In this document: positions 57,461 through 64,000 of the stretch, piece after piece
How positions within the stretch are numbered: position 1 is the first letter of the stretch
Layout of the letters: each line of letters begins with the position of its first letter
From: Rossellomorea vietnamensis
GTDB lineage: Bacteria > Bacillota > Bacilli > Bacillales > Bacillaceae_B
Length of the DNA stretch: 64,000 bases
Assembly (NCBI RefSeq): GCF_025398035.1
Contig: NZ_CP104558.1
Location: forward strand, 620,001 to 684,000
Direction of reading: 5' to 3'
Translations under genes and position numbers: made by a program
The notes under the pieces: model-generated
The model's database searches: none
The model's input: only the letters and a program-made list of their open reading frames with translations
Told to the model about the DNA's origin: nothing

Positions 57461-58081
57461 TTATGAAGAGGATTTACACAATCCTCTTTTAATCATGTTT
57501 ATTTCCTTATCGTATTTTCCCAGGGCTTCTTCAAGAGTCAATTCGTCAGCAATGCTCTGAACAAGGTTATGGAATGTGACCGCTGAAAGGATTTGCAATA
57601 CATGATACAAATCCGATTTATTATCAATGGCAAATTGATCTTTATTTACTAAGAGGAAGATTTCTTCATAGCGCTGATCGATAGTTTCCCTGGTTAACGT
57701 CTGAGTGAACGTTTTTTCTATTTTGTAATTCATATTCAAGAGGACGTTCCGAATAAAATTATTTTGTCCATTCTCATAGGAAAACGCCAGCATTGTATGA
57801 AACATGACCCTTGTCGCTTCGAACAAATCCCCATCATGGGTTTCCAACAAAGCAATAAAGGTTTCAAACCGTTTCCGGGCATGCTCACCAACGAGGTAGA
57901 AAAAGGCATCCTCTTTATTTTCAAAGTACTGATAGAAGCTTCCCCTTGGGATTCCAGCGGTCTTCAGGATGTTTGCAATGGAGGCATCATATAGGGATAC
58001 CCTGGAAAACTCCTTCTTGGCTGCTTCCACCAAAACGTTCCTTTTCTCTTCCTTCAAATTGAAGAATGTAGGTTTAGGCAA
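57461..58081 (-). CDS. TetR-family repressor of the MFS operon
   Basis: A 206-residue repressor. The N-terminal HTH (EEKRNVLVEAAKKEFSRVSLYDASIANILKTAGIPRGSFYQYFENKEDAFFYLV) is classical TetR, and the C-terminal part is a ligand-binding helical domain. It is the first gene of the operon with the exporter, so it should repress itself and the pump. Two inverted near-identical 17-bp operators overlap its promoter. TTG start, 9 bases after AGGAGG. Confidence 0.9.
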   Translation of the reverse strand: MPKPTFFNLKEEKRNVLVEAAKKEFSRVSLYDASIANILKTAGIPRGSFYQYFENKEDAFFYLVGEHARKRFETFIALLETHDGDLFEATRVMFHTMLAFSYENGQNNFIRNVLLNMNYKIEKTFTQTLTRETIDQRYEEIFLLVNKDQFAIDNKSDLYHVLQILSAVTFHNLVQSIADELTLEEALGKYDKEINMIKRGLCKSSS

Positions 58082-58103
58082 TTTTGCATTCCTCCTTCAA
58101 AAA

Positions 58104-58161
58104 ATGACACCGCGTCACATGGAACATTCCCCACTTTATGTGACACGGTGTCATATGTCAA
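58104..58161 (-). promoter_or_regulatory. Promoter with paired TetR operators
   Basis: Minus strand: TTGACA (58156-58161), 17-base spacer, TAAAGT (58133-58138). Operator 1 (ATGTGACACGGTGTCAT on the plus strand, 58138-58154) fills the spacer. Operator 2 (58104-58120) is its inverted copy with one change. Both are imperfect palindromes. Confidence 0.8.
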
Positions 58162-58191
58162 ACGATAGTGTTTAAAACATCCATTCTTCTT

Positions 58192-58929
58192 TTAGAACTT
58201 GATGCTTTTTAACTTGTCTGAGTGTTGGACTGCATATTGATGGATCTGATGATTATAGTAATGCCTGATCGCAGTCACTTCCCTTTTCATTTGGTCAGGA
58301 TGCTTACTCGTTCCGGAGTCAGGGTGCGACCGATATTTGAGCAGGACTTCATCCAAATAGTAAATGACATAGCCTTTCATCAGCATACGGCACCACATTT
58401 CATAGTCTTGAGTGAATTTCAGATTCGGACTGAAATAACCAATATTCTTAAATACATCTCTGTGAACCATCACAGAGCACCCGTTAATGGGGTTGATACG
58501 CGTGATTGAACGGTAGATTTCTTCTGCATTTGAAAACCTTTTCCCTACGAACGGAAGCAATATTTCATTGTCTTTATTTATATAATCATAATTATGAAAA
58601 CTTGCTTTGGCGCCTTTACTAATCATGTAATTCAATTGTTTTTCTACTTTTTGTTTATGAAAGTGATCATCCGAACTCAACCAGACGATATATTCACCAC
58701 TGGATTTTTTGATCCCTTCATTAACGGCGGTTGCTGTCCCTCCGTTTTCTTTTTTTATATACGTAATTCTGTTCAGGAAAGGGGTCAATCTTTCCAACTC
58801 TCTTGTAGAGCCATCATCCACGACAATGACTTCAGTATTCAGGTACGTTTGGTTTAAGGCGCTTCGAATGGCCTGATCCACGTAAGTACAGTTATAAAAA
58901 GGGATCACTATTGATACAGTCGGTTTCAT
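58192..58929 (-). CDS. Family 2 glycosyltransferase
   Basis: A soluble 245-residue GT-A type transferase. The N-terminal PTVSIVIPFYNCTYVDQAIRSALNQTYLNTEVIVVDDGS binds the nucleotide sugar, WLSSDDHFH carries the DXD-like metal site near residue 92, and LKFTQDYEMWCRMLMKGY holds the ED of the catalytic base region. It transfers a sugar onto an unknown acceptor, probably a surface polysaccharide or a teichoic-type polymer. No polysaccharide cluster is nearby, so it is an isolated gene. GGAGG precedes the ATG. Confidence 0.88.
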   Translation of the reverse strand: MKPTVSIVIPFYNCTYVDQAIRSALNQTYLNTEVIVVDDGSTRELERLTPFLNRITYIKKENGGTATAVNEGIKKSSGEYIVWLSSDDHFHKQKVEKQLNYMISKGAKASFHNYDYINKDNEILLPFVGKRFSNAEEIYRSITRINPINGCSVMVHRDVFKNIGYFSPNLKFTQDYEMWCRMLMKGYVIYYLDEVLLKYRSHPDSGTSKHPDQMKREVTAIRHYYNHQIHQYAVQHSDKLKSIKF

Positions 58930-59039
58930 CTTCTATTCCTCCAATATTGCCTTGGTCAAGACGTCAATACTATAGAGTATTCATTTTCCGGCGTTCTGAT
59001 TAGACAGAAAAGCTATACTGGTAATTTATAACAAAAAAG

Positions 59040-59076
59040 AAATAGGACTGAACCACAATCGGTCCAGTCCTATTAA
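59040..59076 (-). terminator. Terminator of the osmolyte ABC operon
   Basis: AATAGGACTG / CAGTCCTATT with inner ACC / GGT pairing, then TTTCTTTTTTG on the minus strand. Confidence 0.88.
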
Positions 59077-59085
59077 GCTCTTATA

Positions 59086-59991
59086 TCAATCTTTTATTAA
59101 GTCATTTTCCACCAGCCAATCATGGGCCACAACGGATACACTATTTCCTTCAATATCCACTTTGTAATTCAGTTCCCGCATAATATCACTGTTTAGTTTA
59201 TCTGCCAATTTCCCAGTGATTTCTTTGATTTCGGGATACTTTTTATATACTTCTTTGTTAATACTGACAGCTGCCCTGTAAGGCGGGAAGAAATTTTTAT
59301 CATCCTTTAAAGTGACAAGATCATAATCCACGATCGTTGCATCCGTTTCAAAGGCAACCGATACGTCCACCTGATGGTTATTCAAAGCTCTTTGAGTCAA
59401 GCCAAGATCCATCTGCTTTATCTGTCCCGAACCGAATTTGAAGCCGTATTTCTCCTCCACACCTGGAAGTCCATCGGCACGATTAGCAAATTCAGCATCA
59501 GATGCCATTGTCAATTCACCAGGATGACTATTAACGTATTGAGCTAGATCACTGATTGATTCGATTCCCAACTCCCTTGCCTCGTCTTTATTCATGGCAA
59601 GGGCGTATGTGTTATTCACATTGGACATATTCATCCAGTGAATTCCTTTTTTTGAATCAAGCTCTTTCACTTTTTCAAACGTTTTCTCGGGATCTGACAT
59701 CGGTTCCTGCCCCATATAGGTGATCAAGGCTGTTCCCGTGTATTCCCACATCAGATCCACCTGCTCATTTTCCAGTGCCTTACGGACGACGGTACTTCCA
59801 AGATTGTTCATCTGCTTGACTTTAAACCCCTCTTCTTTTAAAAGAAAGGCCGTCATCTCAGAAAGCAGGTATTGCTCGGTAAAGTTCTTGCCACCGACGG
59901 ATATTTGCTTGCCGCCTATCCCAACGTTCGAACATGCGGTAAGCATAAGTATAAGGGTCACCATCCCAACCCATTTCAGCTTCTGTTTCAT
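59086..59991 (-). CDS. opuCC: Osmoprotectant ABC transporter, substrate-binding lipoprotein (OpuCC type)
   Basis: A lipoprotein of 301 residues. The signal peptide ends in the lipobox LTAC (Cys20), followed by an OpuAC-type binding domain (KQISVGGKNFTEQYLLSEMTAFLLKEEGFKV, MWEYTGTALITY). It captures glycine betaine, choline or carnitine outside the membrane for the permeases encoded upstream. ATG 59991 with GGAGGTG, 24 bases after the second permease gene. It is the last gene of a four-gene operon. Confidence 0.88.
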   Translation of the reverse strand: MKQKLKWVGMVTLILMLTACSNVGIGGKQISVGGKNFTEQYLLSEMTAFLLKEEGFKVKQMNNLGSTVVRKALENEQVDLMWEYTGTALITYMGQEPMSDPEKTFEKVKELDSKKGIHWMNMSNVNNTYALAMNKDEARELGIESISDLAQYVNSHPGELTMASDAEFANRADGLPGVEEKYGFKFGSGQIKQMDLGLTQRALNNHQVDVSVAFETDATIVDYDLVTLKDDKNFFPPYRAAVSINKEVYKKYPEIKEITGKLADKLNSDIMRELNYKVDIEGNSVSVVAHDWLVENDLIKD

Positions 59992-60015
59992 GAATGTCAC
60001 CTCCTGCTTCAACCA

Positions 60016-60753
60016 TTACATTTCCAATGTTTGTTTCGTGCCTTTAGGAACGACCAGCCGCTCAATGAGTCTCAATAATAAATCTACGAGAATGGCGAGT
60101 ATCGTTACCGGAATAGCTCCTGAAATCAGATAGCCATTATCGAATAGTTGAATCCCAGTAAATATCCAGACACCTAACCCGCCTCCTCCAACGACGTACG
60201 CCAGAGCGGCAGTTCCTATGTTAAGTACGACAGCTGTCCTGATCCCTGCAAGGATCGAGTAAGCTGCATTCGGCAATTCAATACGGAAAAGGATTTGATG
60301 AGGTTTCATCCCCATCCCTCTTGCTGCATCAATGAGATTCTCATCAATCGAGTCGATACCTGCAACTGTATTTCGGTAAATCGGTAAAAGGGAATAAATA
60401 AACAGAGCGAATATGGCTGTTTTAAACCCGATGCCCAAAATACTGATCATCAGGGCAAGTACAGCCAGACTTGGAATGGTTTGGCCAAAATTAACTGTAT
60501 TCGACACAATCCACTCAGCCCTCCTGAACTGCTTTCGGGTAATCAAGATCCCCACTGGAACCGCCACCACAAGAGCAAGCAACGAAGACACCAGGACCAG
60601 CTGAAGATGCTGTTTCAATAAATGGAGAAATGTATTGGATTGACTAAACATATAATCAAAATAATGATTTTTTATCGCCCAGCCAAAGAAAAGGATGACA
60701 AGTGCATACACTACATACCGGACAATATTACTGACTATCTTCTTGGTATTCAC
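60016..60753 (-). CDS. opuCD: Osmoprotectant ABC transporter permease (OpuCD type)
   Basis: A permease of 245 residues with six membrane segments and the inner-membrane component motif EAARGMGM-like (DAARGMGMKPHQILFRIELPNAAYSILAGIRTAVVLNIGTAALA). GTG 60753 lies 4 bases after the ATPase stop, with AAAGGAT upstream inside the ATPase gene; the longer frame that overlaps the ATPase is unlikely. With the other permease it forms the channel for glycine betaine, carnitine or choline uptake. Confidence 0.85.
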   Translation of the reverse strand: MNTKKIVSNIVRYVVYALVILFFGWAIKNHYFDYMFSQSNTFLHLLKQHLQLVLVSSLLALVVAVPVGILITRKQFRRAEWIVSNTVNFGQTIPSLAVLALMISILGIGFKTAIFALFIYSLLPIYRNTVAGIDSIDENLIDAARGMGMKPHQILFRIELPNAAYSILAGIRTAVVLNIGTAALAYVVGGGGLGVWIFTGIQLFDNGYLISGAIPVTILAILVDLLLRLIERLVVPKGTKQTLEM

Positions 60754-60757
60754 CGTA

Positions 60758-61750
60758 TCATCCTTTCTGAACCACGTTCGATTTTCCTTTGATTTCATAA
60801 TGAAGATACTTCTGAACTAGATCGATGGTGATTGCGCCTAATTTATTCCCACCATCATCCGTCACGATCACTTGATCAGCTTCCTGATTCAAGAGCATCG
60901 ACAACGTATTTCTGAGATCGTGACGCACATTGATGGTCTTCGTATCAGGAATCGATTCATCAAAATCTGCCAATCCAATAATATTCTTCAAATCGGATAT
61001 CGTATGTAGACTGAGGCTCTTTATGGCACGGTCTTTCCCGAAGAACTCATATACAAAGTCACTCTTAGGACGGACAAGCATCTCTGAGGGAGTATCATAC
61101 TGCATGATTTCCCCTCCCCGTAATAATACAATCTTGTCTGCCATCTTGATTGCTTCATCGATATCATGACTTACAAACAAGATGGTTTTCTTCACTTCCC
61201 GTTGAATCTGCAGGAATTCATCCTGTATCTTCTCACGGATGATCGGATCGAGTGCCCCGAACGGCTCATCCATCAACATGACGGGAGGATCTGCTGCCAG
61301 CGCACGAATGACACCGATTCTTTGCTGCTGTCCCCCGGATAGTTCATGGGGATATCGTTTTCCGAATTTATCCCCGCTCAGCCCGATCATATCCATCAAT
61401 TTGTTGAAGCGTTCCTTTTTCTCTTTCTTTCCCCACCCTAACATGTCAGGAACAATCATGACGTTCTCTTCTATCGTCATATTCGGAAAGAGTCCGTTGC
61501 TTTGGATGACGTAACCGATTTTTCTGCGAAGCTCAATCTGGTTTAATTCCATTGAATCCTGTCCGTCGATGATGATTTTCCCATCGGTAATCGACTCCAG
61601 TCGATTCACCATTCGTAATAAAGTCGTCTTACCGCAGCCCGAAGGTCCAAGCAGTACGATGATATGACCTTTTTCCACGGTAAAGTCGACACCTTTAACC
61701 GCTGTCACATCGCCTTCGTATGTCTTAGTAGTCTGATCAAATGTAATCAT
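60758..61750 (-). CDS. opuCA: Osmoprotectant ABC transporter ATP-binding protein with one CBS domain (OpuCA type)
   Basis: A 330-residue ATPase. Walker A (GPSGCGKTT) is near residues 35-43, the signature LSGGQQQR near 137 and Walker B (VMLMDEPFGALDP) near 157. After residue 240 comes a C-terminal segment with one clear CBS motif (DTKTINVRHDLRNTLSMLLNQEADQVIVTDDGGNKLGAITIDLVQKYL). OpuCA and OpuA proteins commonly carry two CBS units that sense ionic strength or cyclic-di-AMP, so this version may be shortened. It is the second gene of the operon. Confidence 0.87.
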   Translation of the reverse strand: MITFDQTTKTYEGDVTAVKGVDFTVEKGHIIVLLGPSGCGKTTLLRMVNRLESITDGKIIIDGQDSMELNQIELRRKIGYVIQSNGLFPNMTIEENVMIVPDMLGWGKKEKKERFNKLMDMIGLSGDKFGKRYPHELSGGQQQRIGVIRALAADPPVMLMDEPFGALDPIIREKIQDEFLQIQREVKKTILFVSHDIDEAIKMADKIVLLRGGEIMQYDTPSEMLVRPKSDFVYEFFGKDRAIKSLSLHTISDLKNIIGLADFDESIPDTKTINVRHDLRNTLSMLLNQEADQVIVTDDGGNKLGAITIDLVQKYLHYEIKGKSNVVQKG

Positions 61751-61768
61751 CTCTTCACCTCTTTCACT

Positions 61769-62419
61769 TTATGCAATGCTTTTTGGTGTATAGCGTTTTT
61801 GTATCCACAACAAGATGGCGTCAGCGATCATGGCAAGTATTGCCACTGCCACAGAACCACTGATGATCAGGTAGTTGTCCCCTCTCGAAATCCCCTGTGT
61901 GATGAGGACACCAAGCCCACCGGCCCCTATGTAAGCCGCTATGACACCGATTCCGATATTCATGACGACTGCCGTACGTATGCCTGCCATTATAACCGGA
62001 AAGGCATTTGGAATTTCGACTCTCAGTAGACGCTGATGAGTCTTCATCCCAACCCCCTTTGCCGCATCTCGCATCTCCGGGCTCACATTCCGTATCGCTG
62101 TATATGTATTTCGTATGATCGGCAGCTGAGAATAGAGTACCAGTGCCACAAAGGCAGGAACAAAGCCAATTCCCTGATTGATGATAGAGAATATCGGAAT
62201 CATCACTCCAAATAAGGCAATACTCGGAATCGTCAGCATGACAGAGGCAATCTGCAACACCGTCTCAGCAAGATAATCGTTTGTCGTTAAATAAATTCCC
62301 AAAGGTACCCCGATCAGTAAAGCGACGATGATCGCAAGACCCACGAGAACCGCATGCTCTATCGTCAGATCAAGAATCCGAGGTGCATTCACCTCTAGAA
62401 ATTCCATCCATTTCTCCAC
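61769..62419 (-). CDS. opuCB: Osmoprotectant ABC transporter permease (OpuCB type)
   Basis: The first gene of the operon, a 216-residue permease with about six membrane segments. The conserved cytoplasmic motif is RDAAKGVGMKTHQRLLRVEIPNAFPVIMAGIRTAVVMNIG. GTG start, 7 bases after GGAGGG. The gene order permease, ATPase, permease, binding protein differs from B. subtilis opuC (ATPase first). Upstream are a leader terminator and a sigma-B-like promoter, both on this strand. Confidence 0.85.
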   Translation of the reverse strand: MEKWMEFLEVNAPRILDLTIEHAVLVGLAIIVALLIGVPLGIYLTTNDYLAETVLQIASVMLTIPSIALFGVMIPIFSIINQGIGFVPAFVALVLYSQLPIIRNTYTAIRNVSPEMRDAAKGVGMKTHQRLLRVEIPNAFPVIMAGIRTAVVMNIGIGVIAAYIGAGGLGVLITQGISRGDNYLIISGSVAVAILAMIADAILLWIQKRYTPKSIA

Positions 62420-62451
62420 AGGTACACCCTCCTTTATCTATGTATTTTTGG

Positions 62452-62492
62452 CCAAAATAAAAGTCGTCCAGGATCTTGTATAATCCTGACGA
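62452..62492 (-). terminator. Terminator in the leader of the osmolyte operon
   Basis: GTCGTCAGGAT / ATCCTGGACGAC with an 8-base loop, followed by TTTTATTTT on the minus strand, 33 bases before the first start codon. It could be an attenuator or end a separate short transcript. Confidence 0.7.
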
Positions 62493-62534
62493 CCCACGGA
62501 ATTAGTATTACCGTATAAATGCGCCAACATTCTT

Positions 62535-62560
62535 ATACCCTTCTTGTCGAAATTTAAAAC
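62535..62560 (-). promoter_or_regulatory. Sigma-B-like promoter of the osmolyte operon
   Basis: On the minus strand GTTTTA (62555-62560), a 14-base spacer and a perfect GGGTAT (62535-62540) match the sigma-B consensus. Confidence 0.65.
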
Positions 62561-62652
62561 AATTTGTCATGAAATAGAAATGAGAATGGAATAAATTGAC
62601 CATCGGTTCTATCGAATTGGCACAGAGAATCGCCCAGAAAATGCTTCCTTCA

Positions 62653-62686
62653 CAAAAAAACTCCTTCCCATTCACACGGGAAGGAG
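62653..62686 (-). terminator. Terminator built into the end of the TetR gene
   Basis: CTCCTTCCC / GGGAAGGAG with the TGA stop codon in its loop, then TTTTTTTG on the minus strand. Confidence 0.92.
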
Positions 62687-63544
62687 CTGTCTTTCTAATT
62701 CTTCAGCTTCGATTCTTAACTCTTCCGAATCCATCAGTAATCGGAATAATCCCTTCAAGATCAATTTGTCCGGCTCCGATTCACGGCATTCCTCAGAAAT
62801 CCGATTCGCTATGACCATATAATCTCTACCATTATCCATCCCCTTGATCTTCCCATACAGGGATCTCCAAGCGTTCTCCCTGTTCTCAAACGATATGAAA
62901 GCACCTTCCTTGTCCATACTGACAGAAAAGGATTTCATCATGTCGTCATTCAATTGCGGAGAGCTATTTCCACTTAGGAAGTCATTAGCAAGAAGCGTAA
63001 TCTGCCTTACTAAATGTGCTCCCAGCCTTGAGGGATCAAGAGTGTCATCATGAGATATCATCAGCATCATATAAGACGCATAGATGGATTGGGTCATCCA
63101 CATCAGATCCCATTTGTAAGGTCTTATTTCTTCTCCATACACCTCGAGGAGATTCTGTTCAAGCCAGCTGAACAGACGCCCCCTCATACGATGCTCCATA
63201 GCCGCCAGTTTTTCACTATTTTTCGTGGATTCCCCTCGCATGTGCATCTTCATATAAGACTTGTACTCCAATATCCCTTCGAATTGTACTTGGAACTGTT
63301 TTGCAAATCTCTCCATCGGAGGCAGATTCCCATCCAATCCTACAACGAATGCCCGTTCAAATACAAGCTGTTGATAATGTTCGTAAATCGATATGATCAA
63401 ATCTTCCTTTGATTGAAAATATGAGTAAAGGGAGCCTTTTGATATGCCGACACTTTCGGCGATTTGCTGCATGGACGTCTGATTGTAACCGTGAGCTCCA
63501 AAGAGTTCAACTGCTGATTCGAGTATTGCATTCCGCTTATCCAT
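62672..63544 (-). CDS. yerO: TetR-family regulator (YerO-like), divergent from an RND pump
   Basis: A 290-residue regulator with the classical N-terminal HTH (MDKRNAILESAVELFGAHGYNQTSMQQIAESVGISKGSLYSYFQSKEDLIISIY) and an unusually long C-terminal ligand domain. The divergent SwrC/AcrB-type gene makes it the counterpart of B. subtilis YerO, repressor of swrC. A palindrome TGACT-N4-AGTCA overlaps the pump promoter. GAGGTG precedes the ATG. The terminator overlaps the stop codon. Confidence 0.85.
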   Translation of the reverse strand: MDKRNAILESAVELFGAHGYNQTSMQQIAESVGISKGSLYSYFQSKEDLIISIYEHYQQLVFERAFVVGLDGNLPPMERFAKQFQVQFEGILEYKSYMKMHMRGESTKNSEKLAAMEHRMRGRLFSWLEQNLLEVYGEEIRPYKWDLMWMTQSIYASYMMLMISHDDTLDPSRLGAHLVRQITLLANDFLSGNSSPQLNDDMMKSFSVSMDKEGAFISFENRENAWRSLYGKIKGMDNGRDYMVIANRISEECRESEPDKLILKGLFRLLMDSEELRIEAEELERQLLPV

Positions 63545-63625
63545 TTTCTACACCTCTATATCCAGAGAAAACTATCCCCTTCTCATTTTAACCATTCCCG
63601 GTAAAAATGAGAAGAGCATTAATTC

Positions 63626-63666
63626 TTGACTAGATGATTTTTTTAGGTAAAATGACTAGTGAGTCA
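63626..63666 (+). promoter_or_regulatory. Promoter of the RND pump gene with palindromic operator
   Basis: TTGACT (63626-63631), a 16-base spacer and TAAAAT (63648-63653). The operator-like palindrome TGACT-AGTG-AGTCA (63653-63666) covers the start region. A further TGACT follows at about 63676. Confidence 0.65.
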
Positions 63667-63757
63667 ACTAAATATATGACTGATATATCAATGATTAAAC
63701 ACTTACAGAAAAAATGAATGACCCACAAGTCAAACATTATCAAAGGAGGATGAAACC

Positions 63758-64000
63758 ATGTTAAAAGCTATTTTGAATCGTTCAAAAATCGTCCTGATCT
63801 TCATCTTATTATTTGTGATCATCGGAATTTTCACCTTTATTCAATTGCCACAACGTGAAATACCGGAAACGAGTGTCAACATCGGTACAGTCACAACTGT
63901 ATATCCCGGGGCTACCGTTGATTCCGTTGAAAGGACCATTACAAATCCGATAGAATCTTCTCTCCAATCAATCGGAGGCATTAAAGAAATCAGTTCTTCT
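63758..64000 (+). CDS. swrC: RND-family efflux transporter, N-terminal part (SwrC/AcrB type; cut by window edge)
   Basis: The first 81 residues are visible: a cytoplasmic start (MLKAILNRSKIVLIFILLF), the first membrane segment (about 10-28) and the beginning of the periplasmic-type porter domain (QLPQREIPETSVNIGTVTTVYPGATVDSVERTITNPIE). These are the strict RND signatures (PxVE-like start, YPGAxxxxVExxVTxPIE). In Bacillus SwrC exports surfactin and other compounds. GGAGG lies 7 bases before the ATG. The rest of the gene is outside the window. Confidence 0.9.
   Translation, partial: MLKAILNRSKIVLIFILLFVIIGIFTFIQLPQREIPETSVNIGTVTTVYPGATVDSVERTITNPIESSLQSIGGIKEISSS

Noticed and set aside
61664..62029. 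Plus-strand frame of 121 codons across two osmolyte transporter genes
   Set aside because: It is antisense to both genes and spans their boundary; the apparent length comes from codon-bias shadowing.
1..64000. tRNA, rRNA, CRISPR arrays, prophage or insertion sequences
   Set aside because: Searched by eye: no tRNA-like cloverleaf or TTCGA arms, no rRNA signatures, no regularly spaced repeats and no transposase or integrase motifs.

Overview
The window looks like chromosomal DNA from an endospore-forming Bacillaceae (Bacillus-type) bacterium. The evidence is moderate AT richness, strong GGAGG-type ribosome binding sites with many TTG and GTG starts, a spoIIP-family gene, a SAM-I (S-box) riboswitch, and locus layouts known from Bacillus subtilis: citA/citR divergent, natAB next to a LytTR two-component system, yhgE, helD, ycsI, and a TetR gene divergent from a SwrC/AcrB-type pump. 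The genus is not fixed by anything I can see. There are no rRNA or tRNA genes, CRISPR arrays, prophage or recognisable insertion sequences.

Layout. 0-7.7 kb: partial GNAT gene, two-gene ABC exporter, pentapeptide-repeat protein, GNAT, NUDIX/VOC pair, citA-citR, methyltransferase. 8-20.7 kb: GNAT, MEDS sensor protein, unknown gene with a sequestered start, GIY-YIG-like protein, lipid kinase, yhgE, a MerR/SDR divergent pair with a textbook MerR promoter, a V4R-STAS stressosome-type protein behind a sigma-B-like promoter, nucleotidyltransferase, hemY/cgoX, an S-box riboswitch in front of a small FbpA-like gene, spoIIP. 20.8-32.2 kb: amine oxidase, small YkuJ-like protein, AAA ATPase, DUF3892, cell-wall hydrolase, an unlisted 45-residue gene, secreted helical protein, maltose acetyltransferase-type enzyme, M20 amidohydrolase, TauE/LysR divergent pair, SDF-family symporter. 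32.3-46.7 kb: ABC-F protein with an attenuator leader and short upstream ORF, SDR gene remnant, VOC, GNAT, ECF sigma factor with SnoaL tail, natAB and natRK, serine hydrolase, DinB, metallophosphoesterase, DUF421, kinase. 46.8-64 kb: helD, a candidate small RNA, SnoaL, YgjP-type peptidase, DUF1456, HAD hydrolase, signal peptidase I, a ferritin-like/cupin fusion, dsdA/ycsI, TetR-MFS operon with paired operators, glycosyltransferase, an OpuC-type osmolyte ABC operon behind a sigma-B-like promoter and a leader terminator, and a TetR gene divergent from an RND pump cut by the window edge.

Themes. Many genes are small stress, detoxification or housekeeping units with their own terminators. Two sigma-B-like promoters (V4R-STAS gene and osmolyte operon) suggest parts of the region belong to the general stress response. 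Regulation is unusually readable: S-box, ABC-F attenuator, MerR, TetR and LytTR sites. A dispersed hairpin family with the core GAGGGACGGACCT / AGGTCCGTCCCTC occurs at least six times between genes, usually just after a stop codon, and appears to be a REP-like element used as a terminator.
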